Counted from the first letter of the stretch, positions 1 to 8,982 are shown. The stretch: 64,000 nt of DNA from Parvularcula sp. (GCA_002704915.1 PAIP01000027.1:1-64000); one strand, 5' to 3'. Numbers and translations: made by a program. The notes: generated by a model from the sequence alone, not told the origin.

Positions 1-930
1 GGCCTCGACCTTGCGGCGCCGGTCGACTTCCAATGAGCCGTGATGGAGCGCGATGGGGAGGTTGTCGTCGTTGAGTTTCCACAGCGAGGCGAAAGTGATT
101 TCGGCCTGACTGCGCGTATTGACGAAGACCAGCGTCATCTTCGCGCCTTTGATCTTGTTATAGACTTCCTGAAAGGCGTGCCGCCCGGTGTGCCCGGACC
201 AAGGGATGCGTTCCTCCGACATGAGGACATCCACCTGCGGCGTCGCGCCCGCCTTGCCGCGAATGAGTTTTGCGGATTTGACGCCCTCGCAGTTTTGCGG
301 GGTCAGATAATCGATCAAAGGACGCGCGTCAGGCACGGTCGCCGAAAGCCCGCAAAACCGGACCTCCGGCGCCAGCGCGCGCAGCCTCGCCAAGGCAAGC
401 GACAAGAGATGCCCGCGCTTGTTCGGGATCAGCGCATGAAGTTCGTCGAGGATGACGCGCTTCAACCCCTTGAAATAGTCGCGGGCATCGGGCGCCGCGA
501 TGAGCAAAGACAAACTCTCCGGCGTCGTCATCAGGATGTCGGGCGGAAGATATTTCTGGCGCTGGCGGCGCCCCTGCGGCGTGTCGCCAGTGCGGGTTTC
601 GATCGTAACGCCAAGGCCCATTTCCGCCACTGGCGTTCCCACATTGCGCGCGACATCGACGGCAAGCGCTTTCAGGGGGGAGATGTAAAGCGTGTGCAGG
701 CGCTCTTTTGGGGGCGCCGTCTTTCTTTCAGAGAGGTCAACCAGGCTCGGCAGGAACCCGGCGAGCGTCTTGCCGCCGCCGGTGGGCGCGATCAGGAGCC
801 AGGAGAGCCCCTCCCGGTCAGCAGCAAGGCAATCGAGCTGATGGCCCCGCGCCTTCCAGCCGCGCGAGGCGAACCAGTCCTTGAAGATGGGCGGCAATTG
901 TCTCGCCGGATTGGATGCGCCGTCGGCCAT
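1..930 (-). CDS. Ligase-associated DEXH-box (Lhr-type) helicase, N-terminal part
   Basis: ATP-dependent helicase of the Lhr type that partners DNA ligase and a metallo-beta-lactamase exonuclease in a bacterial DNA repair set. Translating the minus strand from the ATG at 930 gives 310 codons without a stop down to base 1, so the gene runs off the left edge. The Walker A motif PTGGGKT is at residues 49-55 and the DEXH motif reads DELH at 162-165. An LSAT motif III follows, and an LHHGSL stretch typical of Lhr proteins lies near the truncation. It is divergent from the exonuclease gene across 72 bp. Several long plus-strand frames here are its antisense shadows. The family is secure; the length cannot be judged. 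Confidence 0.9.
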   Translation of the reverse strand, partial: MADGASNPARQLPPIFKDWFASRGWKARGHQLDCLAADREGLSWLLIAPTGGGKTLAGFLPSLVDLSERKTAPPKERLHTLYISPLKALAVDVARNVGTPVAEMGLGVTIETRTGDTPQGRRQRQKYLPPDILMTTPESLSLLIAAPDARDYFKGLKRVILDELHALIPNKRGHLLSLALARLRALAPEVRFCGLSATVPDARPLIDYLTPQNCEGVKSAKLIRGKAGATPQVDVLMSEERIPWSGHTGRHAFQEVYNKIKGAKMTLVFVNTRSQAEITFASLWKLNDDNLPIALHHGSLEVDRRRKVEA

Positions 931-1002
931 TGCGGAAATATAGGGCGGCGGCGGCAAAAGGCGAACTTTGTATTCCCCTGACTGTCTGCTTATCTCCCCG
1001 CC

Positions 1003-2016
1003 ATGAGTTTCGACGCCCTTCTCCATCCAACGCCCAAAGGACTATATTGTCCGCCCGGTGATTTTTACGTGGACCCCGTTGCACCGGTTGCCCGCGCCGT
1101 CGTCACTCATGGACATGCCGATCACGCCCGGGCCGGCCATGACGCGGTGCTGGCGACGGCGGAAACCATCGCCATTATGGGCGCGCGTTATGGCGAGGAG
1201 TTCACGGCGAGCCCGCAATCGGTGCACTATCACGACCCTGTGACGATCAACGGCGTCACGGTGACGCTGGTTCCCGCGGGTCATGTGCTGGGCTCGGCGC
1301 AGGCCGTCATCGAACAGGGCGGAACCCGCATTGTCGTTTCCGGCGATTACAAGCGCCGCCGCGACCCCACCTGCGCCCCTTTCGAGGTCGTCTCCTGCGA
1401 CGTTTTCATTTCAGAAGCGACCTTCGCCCTGCCCGTCTTTTGTCATCCGGATACCGGCGAGGAAATAAGAAAGCTCCTCGCCTCCGTCGCGCAGTTTCCC
1501 GAACGTACGCATATCATCGGCGCCTATGCGCTGGGCAAGGCGCAGCGCGTCATCAAACATCTGCGCGAGGAAGGCTATGACGCGCCCATTTATATTCACG
1601 GCGCGCTCAAAAAGCTCTGCGATCTTTACGAAGCCCATGGCGTCGCGCTCGGCCCGCTGGAACCGGCGACAATAGAGAATAAAGGCGCGAAACAGGATTT
1701 CGCCGGCAAGATCGTCATCGCCCCGCCTTCCGCCATTCAGGATTTATGGGCGCGGCGTTTCGCCGATCCGCTGCCGGTTTTCGCAAGCGGGTGGATGCGC
1801 ATCCGCCAGCGCGTGCGCCAGCGCGGTGTGGAGCTGCCGCTGATCATTTCCGATCACGCGGACTGGGAGGAACTCACCGACACGATCCGTGAAATCGGGC
1901 CGAAAGAACTCTGGATCACCCATGGCCGCGAGGATGCGCTGATGCGCTGGGCGGAGCTTGAGGGCGTCGCCGCGCGGCCCCTGCGGCTTGTCGGTTACGA
2001 TGACGAGAATGAGTGA
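1003..2016 (+). CDS. Ligase-associated DNA damage response exonuclease (MBL fold)
   Basis: Predicted metal-dependent DNA nuclease of the metallo-beta-lactamase/beta-CASP superfamily, acting in DNA end processing with the neighbouring ligase. The 337-aa protein has the metal-binding HGHADH at residues 36-41, His94, Asp115 in SGDYKRR, His285 in SDHADW and His307 in THGRE, which together form a complete active site. The 337-residue length fits the family. The next gene, an ATP-dependent ligase, starts within its stop codon (TGATG), so the two are probably translationally coupled. No clear Shine-Dalgarno sequence precedes the ATG. In this family the name follows genome context; the exact substrate is inferred. 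Confidence 0.9.
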   Translation: MSFDALLHPTPKGLYCPPGDFYVDPVAPVARAVVTHGHADHARAGHDAVLATAETIAIMGARYGEEFTASPQSVHYHDPVTINGVTVTLVPAGHVLGSAQAVIEQGGTRIVVSGDYKRRRDPTCAPFEVVSCDVFISEATFALPVFCHPDTGEEIRKLLASVAQFPERTHIIGAYALGKAQRVIKHLREEGYDAPIYIHGALKKLCDLYEAHGVALGPLEPATIENKGAKQDFAGKIVIAPPSAIQDLWARRFADPLPVFASGWMRIRQRVRQRGVELPLIISDHADWEELTDTIREIGPKELWITHGREDALMRWAELEGVAARPLRLVGYDDENE

Positions 2017-3626
2017 TGGAAGCCTTCGCCGCACTTCTTGACCGGCTCGTCGTCACGCCGCAGCGCAACGGCAAGCTGCAACTGATCGCGGATTACTGCG
2101 CCGCCGCGCCGGACCCTGACCGCGGCTACGCGATTGCGGCGATCACCCGGGATCTCGACATACCTTTCGTCAAACCGGCGATGCTGCGCGCGCTTGTGAC
2201 GGAACGCGTCGATCCCGTCTTGTTCGAGCTTTCCTATAATTATGTGGGCGACCTTGCGGAAACGATTTCACTGGTCTGGCCGGGAACGCGCGGCGCCAAT
2301 CGCACGCCGCCCTTGTCGGAAGTGGTTGAAAATCTGCAGGCCGCGAGCCGCCAGGACGCGCCGAAGCTGGTCGCCCATTATCTCGACACGCTCGCGCCGA
2401 ACGAACGATGGGCGCTGATCAAACTCGCCACCGGAGGCCTTCGCATCGGCGTTTCCGCCCGGCTTGCGAAAACCGCGTTGGCGAAATTCGGCGAAGTCGA
2501 CGTCACCGAAATCGAAGAACTCTGGCATGGGCTCGCCCCGCCCTATGAAGACCTCTTCGCCTGGCTCGACGGCGAGGCGGAAAAACCGGTCAGCGCGGCG
2601 CTCGCCCCTTTCCGTCCGGTGATGCTGGCGCACCCCATCGACGAGGAAAAGGACCTCGCCGGGATCGATCCGGACATCTTCGCCGCCGAATGGAAATGGG
2701 ACGGCATCCGCGTGCAGGCGGTGAGCGAAGGCGACGGCGATGTGAGAACTAGACGGCTTTATTCGCGCACGGGCGAGGATATCGGCGCCGCCTTTCCGGA
2801 CATTCTCGCCTCCATGGAGTTCGAGGCGTCGATTGACGGCGAACTTCTGGTGTTCGATCCGGAAGCGGACAATTTTTCGGTCCGCCCCTTCGGCGATCTG
2901 CAACAGCGCCTTAACCGAAAGACTGTTTCCAAGAAACTTCTGGAGTCGCATCCGGCCTTTATCCGCGCTTATGACGTGCTGACCCTCGACGGCGAAGATT
3001 TACGCGCGCTTTCCTTCATGGAGCGGCGCGCGCGGCTCGAGCAATTCATAGAGGATGTGAAACCGGAGCGCTTCGACCTGTCGCCGCTTGTCGACTTTGA
3101 CGATATCGACACCTTGACCGCAGCCCGCGCCGCGCCTCCTTCCGACGCGATCGAGGGCCTGATGCTGAAACGCAAAGCCGCCCCTTATGTGCCGGGCCGG
3201 CCGAAAGGCGAATGGTGGAAATGGAAACGCGATCCGTTTCTCATCGACGCGGTGATGATGTACGCCCAGCGTGGCCATGGCAAACGGTCGAGCTTTTATT
3301 CCGACTACACTTTTGGCGTCTGGCGCGACGATGAGATCGTGCCTGTGGGCAAGGCCTATTTCGGGTTCACCGATGAAGAGCTGAAGCGCCTCGACAAATT
3401 TGTGCGCGACAATACCGTCGACCGTTTCGGCCCGGTGCGGCAGGTCGCGTTCGGCGACGGCGAAGGCCTCGTGCTCGAAGTCGCCTTTGAAGGATTGAAC
3501 CGTTCGACCCGCCACAAGTCCGGCGTCGCCATGCGCTTTCCGCGCATTCACCGCATCCGCTGGGACAAGCCCGCAGCGGAGGCGGACCGGCTCGAAACGC
3601 TCGAGGCCATGCTGCCTGCAAAATAA
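2016..3626 (+). CDS. ATP-dependent DNA ligase (LigB/LigC-like, cisplatin-resistance type)
   Basis: Seals DNA nicks with ATP through an enzyme-AMP intermediate; a repair ligase distinct from the replicative NAD-dependent LigA. About 536 aa. The N-terminal DNA-binding domain covers roughly residues 1-200. The nucleotidyl-transfer motif I reads EWKWDG with the adenylated lysine near residue 227, and the OB-fold part carries the late WWKWKRD and FEGLNRS stretches. I prefer the ATG at 2016, which overlaps the upstream stop as TGATG; a GTG at 2013 is an in-frame alternative. With the exonuclease and the divergent helicase it forms the known ligase-associated repair set. A strong hairpin follows the stop. 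Confidence 0.92.
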   Translation: MEAFAALLDRLVVTPQRNGKLQLIADYCAAAPDPDRGYAIAAITRDLDIPFVKPAMLRALVTERVDPVLFELSYNYVGDLAETISLVWPGTRGANRTPPLSEVVENLQAASRQDAPKLVAHYLDTLAPNERWALIKLATGGLRIGVSARLAKTALAKFGEVDVTEIEELWHGLAPPYEDLFAWLDGEAEKPVSAALAPFRPVMLAHPIDEEKDLAGIDPDIFAAEWKWDGIRVQAVSEGDGDVRTRRLYSRTGEDIGAAFPDILASMEFEASIDGELLVFDPEADNFSVRPFGDLQQRLNRKTVSKKLLESHPAFIRAYDVLTLDGEDLRALSFMERRARLEQFIEDVKPERFDLSPLVDFDDIDTLTAARAAPPSDAIEGLMLKRKAAPYVPGRPKGEWWKWKRDPFLIDAVMMYAQRGHGKRSSFYSDYTFGVWRDDEIVPVGKAYFGFTDEELKRLDKFVRDNTVDRFGPVRQVAFGDGEGLVLEVAFEGLNRSTRHKSGVAMRFPRIHRIRWDKPAAEADRLETLEAMLPAK

Positions 3627-3654
3627 AAACCGGCGCCCAAACAGGCGCCGGTTT
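3627..3654. terminator. Bidirectional terminator between ligase and SulP genes
   Basis: Perfect 11-bp stem (3627-3637 with 3644-3654) around a 6-nt loop, starting right after the ligase stop codon. The stem is GC-rich in the middle with an A-run on one side and a T-run on the other, so it can terminate both the ligase transcript and the convergent SulP transcript that ends at 3679. Confidence 0.8.
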
Positions 3655-3678
3655 CTTCGTTCCCTTGAAACTGCGAGC

Positions 3679-5364
3679 CTAGACGGGCTGCGCGGCTCCA
3701 GTGGGCGCAGGTTCCCCCCCTGCGTCTGCCGACGTGACCTCCGCCACCGCAGCGCGCAGCGCCTCGATGCGGGTCTTATATTGCGTGTCCGAAGGGAGGC
3801 AATGATCTGCATTGAGCCCCGCAAGCACGCTCTTAACTTTCTCACTCATGCCGGTGACGTAAACGGTACGGCCGGATTGGCGAGCGTCGCAGGCAATGGT
3901 CTCGACCGCCCGCGCCGCAGACACATCGAGAAATGGAACGCGCGAAAAGTCAAGCACCACAGCGCCTGTATGTTCCTTCACGCGCTCGCGGACATGATGC
4001 CCGAGGTCGGCGGCGGCGCCGAAGCTTAAAGGTCCGCCGAAATCGAACAGCATGACGCGGTTCTTCGCCCGGGCGAGAAGCTCATGCTCTTCCGGGGTTT
4101 CCAGCTTGGGGTCGCCAACCCGAAAATGGGTGAGCTGGTCGTCCGCCATTTTCTTGACGAAGGCGAGCGCCGCCAGGATGACGCCCACCGCAACGGCGGT
4201 GATGAGGTCCACAAAAACCGTGAGACCGAGCACCAGCACCATCAGACCTAGGTCCCAGCGCGGACCCTTATGGGCGCGTTTCAGGTAGGAGATGTCGAGA
4301 ATGTCGTATCCGACCTTGACAAGAATGCCCGCCAGCACCGCATGAGGGATTTGCGAGGCGAGCGGCGCGAGGCTCACCACCACTGCGAAAAGCAGCACCG
4401 CATGCAGCATGCCGGAGATTCTCGTCTGGCCGCCGGTGCGGATATTGACGACGGTGCGCATGGTCGCACCCGCGCCGGGGATCGCGCCGAAGAAACCGGC
4501 GACCGTGTTGCCGATACCCTGACCGATGAGCTCGCGGTCGGAATTGTGACGGGTGCGGGTCATGTTGTCGGCCACCAGCGACGTCAACAGCGAGTCGATG
4601 GCGCCGAGCACGGCGAGGATGAACGCGGCTTCCAGAACGATCAGGAACGTGTCCTGCGTAAAGCTCGGCACCACGAAAGACGGGAAGCCCGTCGGAATGT
4701 CGCCGAGGATGGGCGCGCCTTTGAAAAAATAGCCGATCAGCGTGCCCACAACGAGCGCGGCCAGCGGGCCCGGAACGAAACGGCCCCAGCTTTTCGGCCA
4801 GGTGAAGACCATGCCGAGCGTAATGAGACCGATAATGAGCGCAGTCCAGTTCGGATCAATGACAGCGCCCGGAATGGCGGTGAGCGCCGGAATAGTGCCG
4901 CCGCCGTCGGGCTCATGACCGAACAGCCTTGAGAGCTGCAAGGCGATGATGATGACGCCGATGCCGCTCATGAACCCGGAAACGACCGGGTACGGAACAA
5001 GCCGGATATATTGCCCCAGCTTGAAAACGCCGAACAGGATTTGCAGAATGCCGGCAAGGACAACCGCCGCAAAAACCAGCGCCGGATTGCCTGTCAGCGA
5101 TGCGAAAACACCCGCGAAGACGACGACCATGGGTCCCGTGGGACCCGAGACTTGCGAGCCTGTGCCGCCAAACAGCGCGGCGAAAAAGCCCACAAAAATA
5201 GCGCCCCAGAGGCCGGCGATGGGGCCGGCGCCGGACGCCTCGCCAAAGGCGAGCGCAAGGGGAAGCGCGACGACGCCGGCGGTCAGACCGCCATAGATGT
5301 CGCCGCGAAGATTAGATGTATCGAAGTAAGGCGCGCGCTTGAGCGCCGCATCGGTGTTAGCCAT
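3679..5364 (-). CDS. SulP-family anion transporter with STAS domain (probable bicarbonate uptake)
   Basis: Inner-membrane anion transporter, 561 aa. The first ~420 residues hold the usual hydrophobic SulP core (GDIYGGLTAGVVALPLALAF near the start, then SGPTGPM). A cytoplasmic STAS domain follows (about 430-540) with the typical LDFSRVPFLDVSAA segment. It lies 26 bp downstream of a beta-carbonic anhydrase on the same strand, preceded by a GGAG ribosome site. From that context I infer a BicA-like role in bicarbonate or CO2 handling rather than sulfate uptake; no sulfate assimilation gene is near. A sulfate or other anion role cannot be excluded. Confidence 0.88.
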   Translation of the reverse strand: MANTDAALKRAPYFDTSNLRGDIYGGLTAGVVALPLALAFGEASGAGPIAGLWGAIFVGFFAALFGGTGSQVSGPTGPMVVVFAGVFASLTGNPALVFAAVVLAGILQILFGVFKLGQYIRLVPYPVVSGFMSGIGVIIIALQLSRLFGHEPDGGGTIPALTAIPGAVIDPNWTALIIGLITLGMVFTWPKSWGRFVPGPLAALVVGTLIGYFFKGAPILGDIPTGFPSFVVPSFTQDTFLIVLEAAFILAVLGAIDSLLTSLVADNMTRTRHNSDRELIGQGIGNTVAGFFGAIPGAGATMRTVVNIRTGGQTRISGMLHAVLLFAVVVSLAPLASQIPHAVLAGILVKVGYDILDISYLKRAHKGPRWDLGLMVLVLGLTVFVDLITAVAVGVILAALAFVKKMADDQLTHFRVGDPKLETPEEHELLARAKNRVMLFDFGGPLSFGAAADLGHHVRERVKEHTGAVVLDFSRVPFLDVSAARAVETIACDARQSGRTVYVTGMSEKVKSVLAGLNADHCLPSDTQYKTRIEALRAAVAEVTSADAGGEPAPTGAAQPV

Positions 5365-5390
5365 GGCTATTCTCCAAAATTGGGTTGGCG

Positions 5391-6074
5391 TTACGCAGCG
5401 CAGCCGCTGGTCGCAAGCTTCGCCATTTCCGACGCATAGCGCACATCGACGGGCTGGAATTTGCCCTGCGCCTCGTCATAGGCGTCGACGCCGCCGGTCT
5501 TGATGTCGTAAACCCAGCCGTGAAGCTGCAGGTCGCCTTTCGCAAGACGCACGGCGACCGCAGGATGGGTTTTCAAATGCTGCAACTGCAGGATCACATT
5601 CTGCTCCAGCAGCATTTTCATTTTCGCTGCTTCGTCGAGGCTGGACCCTGAATCCTTGACGATATCCACCGCCGCTTTCGAATAGCTGAGCCACTCTTTC
5701 ACATGCGGCAGCGTATCGAGGCCTTCCGGGTTCATGGCGCCTTTCATGGCGCCGCACTCGGTGTGGCCGCAAATAACGATATGCGGGACTTTCAGCGCGG
5801 CCGTCGCAAACTCGATGGATGCGGTTGTGCCGCCGGTCTGGATCGTATGCGGCGGCACGATGTTGCCTGCATTACGCACGATAAACAGATCGCCCGGTTC
5901 GGTCTGGGTGATCATCGCGGTTTCAATCCGCGAATCCGAACAGGTGATGAAAAGCGCTTCGGGCGACTGGCCGGTGGCCAGCTTTTCAAAGAGCTCTTTC
6001 TTTTCAGGGTAAACTTCGTTCTGGAAGCGAACGACGCCGGCGGCGAAACGGGGCATCTTGTCTTTCTCCATCAT
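5391..6074 (-). CDS. Beta-class carbonic anhydrase
   Basis: Interconverts CO2 and bicarbonate with a zinc cofactor. From the ATG at 6074 the protein is 227 aa, usual for the family. Zinc ligands are visible as Cys45 (CSDSR), His104 and Cys107 (HTECG), with the catalytic Asp47-Arg49 pair. The longer open frame reaching 6188 lies inside the upstream regulator gene; the ATG at 6074 overlaps that gene's stop as TGATG, so I use it. It is the middle gene of a regulator - carbonic anhydrase - SulP operon, which suggests regulated inorganic carbon supply. Confidence 0.93.
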   Translation of the reverse strand: MMEKDKMPRFAAGVVRFQNEVYPEKKELFEKLATGQSPEALFITCSDSRIETAMITQTEPGDLFIVRNAGNIVPPHTIQTGGTTASIEFATAALKVPHIVICGHTECGAMKGAMNPEGLDTLPHVKEWLSYSKAAVDIVKDSGSSLDEAAKMKMLLEQNVILQLQHLKTHPAVAVRLAKGDLQLHGWVYDIKTGGVDAYDEAQGKFQPVDVRYASEMAKLATSGCAA

Positions 6075-6439
6075 CAATGATTGGCGGTTTTCGACGGCGC
6101 CGACCATTGGCGCCGCGCTTGTGAAATGCTGGACTTGGTGACGGCGTTTAAGCGTCCCTCCACGAAATCCAGACCGTCGACGATCCACCCGGCGATTTCC
6201 GGCTGGATCAGATGATAGAAATGGCGACGGCCGTCCCGTCGATCCTCCACCAGACGGTGGGCGCGCATCAGACTCAAATGTTGCGATACGCGGGCGCCCG
6301 GCAGGTCGAGCGTTTCAGCCAGGGTGTTTACGTCTTTCTCGCCCCTCCGCAATTCTTCGATCATCCGGATACGGTCCGGATGCGCGATCACCTTGAAGAT
6401 TTCGGCGAGCTCTCTCGCGACGACCTGGCGGCCTGGCAT
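6074..6439 (-). CDS. ArsR-type winged-helix regulator of the carbonic anhydrase operon
   Basis: A 121-aa protein with the ArsR/SmtB layout: FKVIAHPDRIRMIEEL at the start of the fold, a helix-turn-helix around LAETLDLPGARVSQHLSLM, and a wing with DGRRHFYHL. The start is taken at 6439 because GGAGAG lies 7 nt upstream; the open frame runs further up but without a site. The metal-binding ELCVCDL motif of classical ArsR members is absent, so the signal is probably not arsenic. It is the first gene of the operon and sits behind a large palindrome, so autoregulation and control of carbonic anhydrase and SulP are inferred. Confidence 0.85.
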   Translation of the reverse strand: MPGRQVVARELAEIFKVIAHPDRIRMIEELRRGEKDVNTLAETLDLPGARVSQHLSLMRAHRLVEDRRDGRRHFYHLIQPEIAGWIVDGLDFVEGRLNAVTKSSISQARRQWSAPSKTANH

Positions 6440-6532
6440 TCCATTTCTCTCCTCAAGCCTCCGAAAAACCCAATACAAGGGAGGCTTCTCGCGCGGCGAC
6501 AGCAGATAATCGCTGTACCATATCGCCTCGCA

Positions 6533-6566
6533 TCTGCATACCTGCAAAGTCTTGCAGATTTGCAGA
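6533..6566. promoter_or_regulatory. 34-bp nested palindrome, probable ArsR-type operator
   Basis: Two inverted repeats share one axis at 6549/6550. The inner arms are CTGCAA (6542-6547) and TTGCAG (6552-6557); the outer arms are TCTGCA (6533-6538) and TGCAGA (6561-6566). Thirteen of 17 base pairs match. It lies immediately downstream of the predicted -10 element and about 100 bp upstream of the regulator start, where a bound dimer or two dimers would block transcription. Confidence 0.65.
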
Positions 6567-6594
6567 CATATAGAACAAGGCCGCCCCCTTTCAA
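6567..6594 (-). promoter_or_regulatory. Predicted promoter of the ArsR - carbonic anhydrase - SulP operon
   Basis: Read on the minus strand: -35 TTGAAA (6589-6594), a 16-bp spacer, and -10 TATATG (6567-6572). The -10 match is modest. The position directly before the palindromic operator and upstream of the regulator gene makes this the best promoter candidate in the gap 6440-6704. Confidence 0.5.
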
Positions 6595-6704
6595 GCCCTG
6601 GACACGCGAAAAAGCGCCGGAATAAGGGGCCCGGCGCTCACATCCGCGTGATGGGTTTTGTCTGAAAAGTTTTCCGAAGCGGCGAGGCCGCCCGGCACGG
6701 CGTA

Positions 6705-7670
6705 TCAATTCTCGCGTCGAACGCCGTTCACATAGACCGCGCCACCCTTGCCGCGCCGGGTCATGCGGCCATTGAGACTGTTCATGCGCACCTCGGAGGA
6801 GCCATACAGGGTGAGCTCCGGCTGGGTGACGGCGCCGCGGAAGAAAATCCCGCCCGAACCGTCGATAAAGGCGCGCAGCCTGTCCGTGCGCCCGGCCTTC
6901 ACGGCGACGGCGCCTGAACCGGCGATCCGCACGGTCATGGGCCCGTCCATGCGCGCCGCGCGCACAAGCCCCGAACCGGCGATTGAAATGTCGAGCATGC
7001 CGTCAATGTCGCCGAGGACGACATCGCCCGGCCCTGCGATATCCACATCGACAATGGAGGCGTCGCCGGTGCGCACATCGGCGTCGCCGGAGACATCGAT
7101 TTCGAGGCCGCCGTCAATATTGCCCGTGACAAGGCGGGATCCGTGAACGACGCCGATCACCGCTTCGCCCAGATCGCTGGTTTCGCCATAGACGTAGCAG
7201 GCGTCGAGATTGAGCGATCCGCCAAGCCGCTCCATGGCGAGCCTGATGCGCGCATCGATGAATTCAACGTCGCCTTTGAACGGCATGAGGATTTCGATCG
7301 TCGGATGGGCCGCGAACAGCTCTTCGTCGACAGGCTCGCCATCGGAGAGCTTGCGCCCTTCGCGCGCCGCGAAAGTCCGGGTGATGCGGCGATTGCAGCA
7401 ATCGTCGCCGTCATCATCTTTCCACTTCTCGCCCGTGATAACGAGAACCCCGTCCTTTTCCTCCAGCTTCAGAGGCGAATAGGTCTTGCCCTGACGGATG
7501 GAGATGTCGAGTTCGTCGCCGCTCGTGGTCTTGATATCAACGGTCCCGGTGAAGTCCCGGAATGAGACATCGCTGAGCTCATAGGTCTCGGCGCCGGCCG
7601 TCGCGCCAAAGGCCGCCAGAAGCGCGCCCGCGCCCGCAAATGCCGATTTCAACTGGATTCCCGCCGTCAT
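6705..7670 (-). CDS. Secreted GIN-domain (DUF2807-like) beta-helix protein
   Basis: About 321 aa with a signal peptide (LKSAFAGAGALLAAFGATAGA) and then many short turns of the form DISIAGSG, VRIAGSG and FIDGSGG. This is the regular pattern of the putative auto-transporter adhesin head GIN domain or related right-handed beta-helices. An arginine-rich, glycine-rich tail closes the protein. The ATG at 7670 has an AGGTGAAG ribosome site; a GTG at 7679 is possible. The function is unknown; it is presumably periplasmic or surface-located. No partner gene is adjacent: the downstream neighbour is the separate carbonic anhydrase operon. Confidence 0.7.
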   Translation of the reverse strand: MTAGIQLKSAFAGAGALLAAFGATAGAETYELSDVSFRDFTGTVDIKTTSGDELDISIRQGKTYSPLKLEEKDGVLVITGEKWKDDDGDDCCNRRITRTFAAREGRKLSDGEPVDEELFAAHPTIEILMPFKGDVEFIDARIRLAMERLGGSLNLDACYVYGETSDLGEAVIGVVHGSRLVTGNIDGGLEIDVSGDADVRTGDASIVDVDIAGPGDVVLGDIDGMLDISIAGSGLVRAARMDGPMTVRIAGSGAVAVKAGRTDRLRAFIDGSGGIFFRGAVTQPELTLYGSSEVRMNSLNGRMTRRGKGGAVYVNGVRREN

Positions 7671-7760
7671 ACGCTTCACCTTCAGGTCCGGCGCCCCGCC
7701 TATATCTTAACCCTGCGCCGTCCCAAAAGCAGCAAAAACCGCGCCGTCATTCCCAAGGGC

Positions 7761-7783
7761 GCCGAGCCTTTGTATAGCTCGGC
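7761..7783. promoter_or_regulatory. Inverted repeat just before hutI
   Basis: GCCGAGC (7761-7767) and GCTCGGC (7777-7783) flank 9 nt and end 2 nt before the hutI ATG. No Shine-Dalgarno sequence is visible there. A TATAGC at 7773-7778 would place a transcription start at or next to the ATG, which would suit a leaderless message with an overlapping operator. The inference is weak. Confidence 0.35.
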
Positions 7784-7785
7784 CC

Positions 7786-8982
7786 ATGCACGATCTCCTC
7801 TTCACCAACGCAACCCTCGCCACGATGGCCGGCCAAAAGCCCTATGGCCTCGTTGAAAACGCCGCCCTCGCCGTGAAAGACGGCCGGATCGCCTATGCGG
7901 GCCCCATGGCGGACCTGCCGGGCGGGGACGCGAAAGAGACAGAGGACCTTAAAGGCGCGCTCGTCACACCGGGGCTCATCGACTGCCACACCCATCTTGT
8001 TTACGCGGGCGACCGCGCCGGCGAATTCGAGGCGCGGCTTCTCGGCAAGAGCTATGAGGAGATCGCCCGCGCCGGCGGCGGCATCCTCTCCACAGTGCGC
8101 GCGGTCCGCGCGGCAAGCGAGGATGAACTGGTGGAAGCCTCCCTTCCCCGCCTCGACGCCCTTATCGGCGAAGGCGTGACGACCGTTGAAATCAAATCCG
8201 GATACGGTCTGACGCCAGGCGATGAAATGAAAATGCTGCGCGCCGCCCGGCGTCTCGGCGAGGAGCGGCCCGTCCGCGTGACGACGACCCTTCTCGCAGC
8301 GCATGCGCTGCCGCCGGAGTTCAAAAACGCCGACGACTATATCGACCATGTCTGCAACGACATCATGCCCGCTGTCGCGAATGAAGGCCTTGCCGACGCG
8401 GTGGACGGCTTTTGCGAAGGCATCGGCTTTTCGCCAGAACAGATTGAAAAGGTTTTTGAAACAGCGCGCGCGCTCAAGCTTAAGGTGAAGCTTCACGCGG
8501 AACAATTGTCGGATCTCGGCGGCGCAAAACTCGCAGCGCGCTATGGCGCGCTTTCCGCCGATCATCTCGAATATTTGAAACCGGAAGACGCGGGCGCGCT
8601 CGCCAGAGCCGGGACCGTCGCCGTCCTTCTACCGGGCGCCTTTTATTATCTGCGCGAAACCAAAGTGCCGCCGGTTAAGGCCCTGCGCGAGGCGGGCGTT
8701 CCCATGGCGCTCGCCACGGACTGCAACCCCGGCACCTCCCCCATGACGTCGCTCCTGCTCGCCATGAATATGGGCTGCACGCTTTTTCGCCTGACGCCGG
8801 AAGAAGCCCTGGCCGGCGCGACCCGCAACGCCGCCCGGGCGCTGGGCTTTGCGGAGGCCGGCGTGCTGGCGGCGGGCATGCGCGCCGATTTATGCATCTG
8901 GCGGGCCCGCCAGCCGGCTGAACTTGCCTACGCCATCGGGGCGAACCCCTTGGTGAAACGGGTGTTTGCAGGCCGTTTCTAG
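7786..8982 (+). CDS. hutI: Imidazolonepropionase
   Basis: Third step of histidine degradation: hydrolyses 4-imidazolone-5-propanoate to N-formimino-L-glutamate in the cytoplasm. 398 aa, the usual length. Amidohydrolase metal ligands His68 and His70 are in [12 protein letters not shown], followed by the family-typical [13 protein letters not shown] and [10 protein letters not shown] stretches, HAEQLSD, and the late TDCNPGTSP motif. No hutH, hutU or hutG is in the window, so this member of the pathway stands alone. The upstream neighbour is divergent and the following lipid operon begins 273 bp later. Confidence 0.95.
   Translation: MHDLLFTNATLATMAGQKPYGLVENAALAVKDGRIAYAGPMADLPGGDAKETEDLKGALVTPGLIDCHTHLVYAGDRAGEFEARLLGKSYEEIARAGGGILSTVRAVRAASEDELVEASLPRLDALIGEGVTTVEIKSGYGLTPGDEMKMLRAARRLGEERPVRVTTTLLAAHALPPEFKNADDYIDHVCNDIMPAVANEGLADAVDGFCEGIGFSPEQIEKVFETARALKLKVKLHAEQLSDLGGAKLAARYGALSADHLEYLKPEDAGALARAGTVAVLLPGAFYYLRETKVPPVKALREAGVPMALATDCNPGTSPMTSLLLAMNMGCTLFRLTPEEALAGATRNAARALGFAEAGVLAAGMRADLCIWRARQPAELAYAIGANPLVKRVFAGRF

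Noticed and set aside
40-981. 313-aa plus-strand open frame
   Set aside because: It is antisense to the Lhr-type helicase, whose motifs are unmistakable on the minus strand. Long antisense frames are expected at this GC content.
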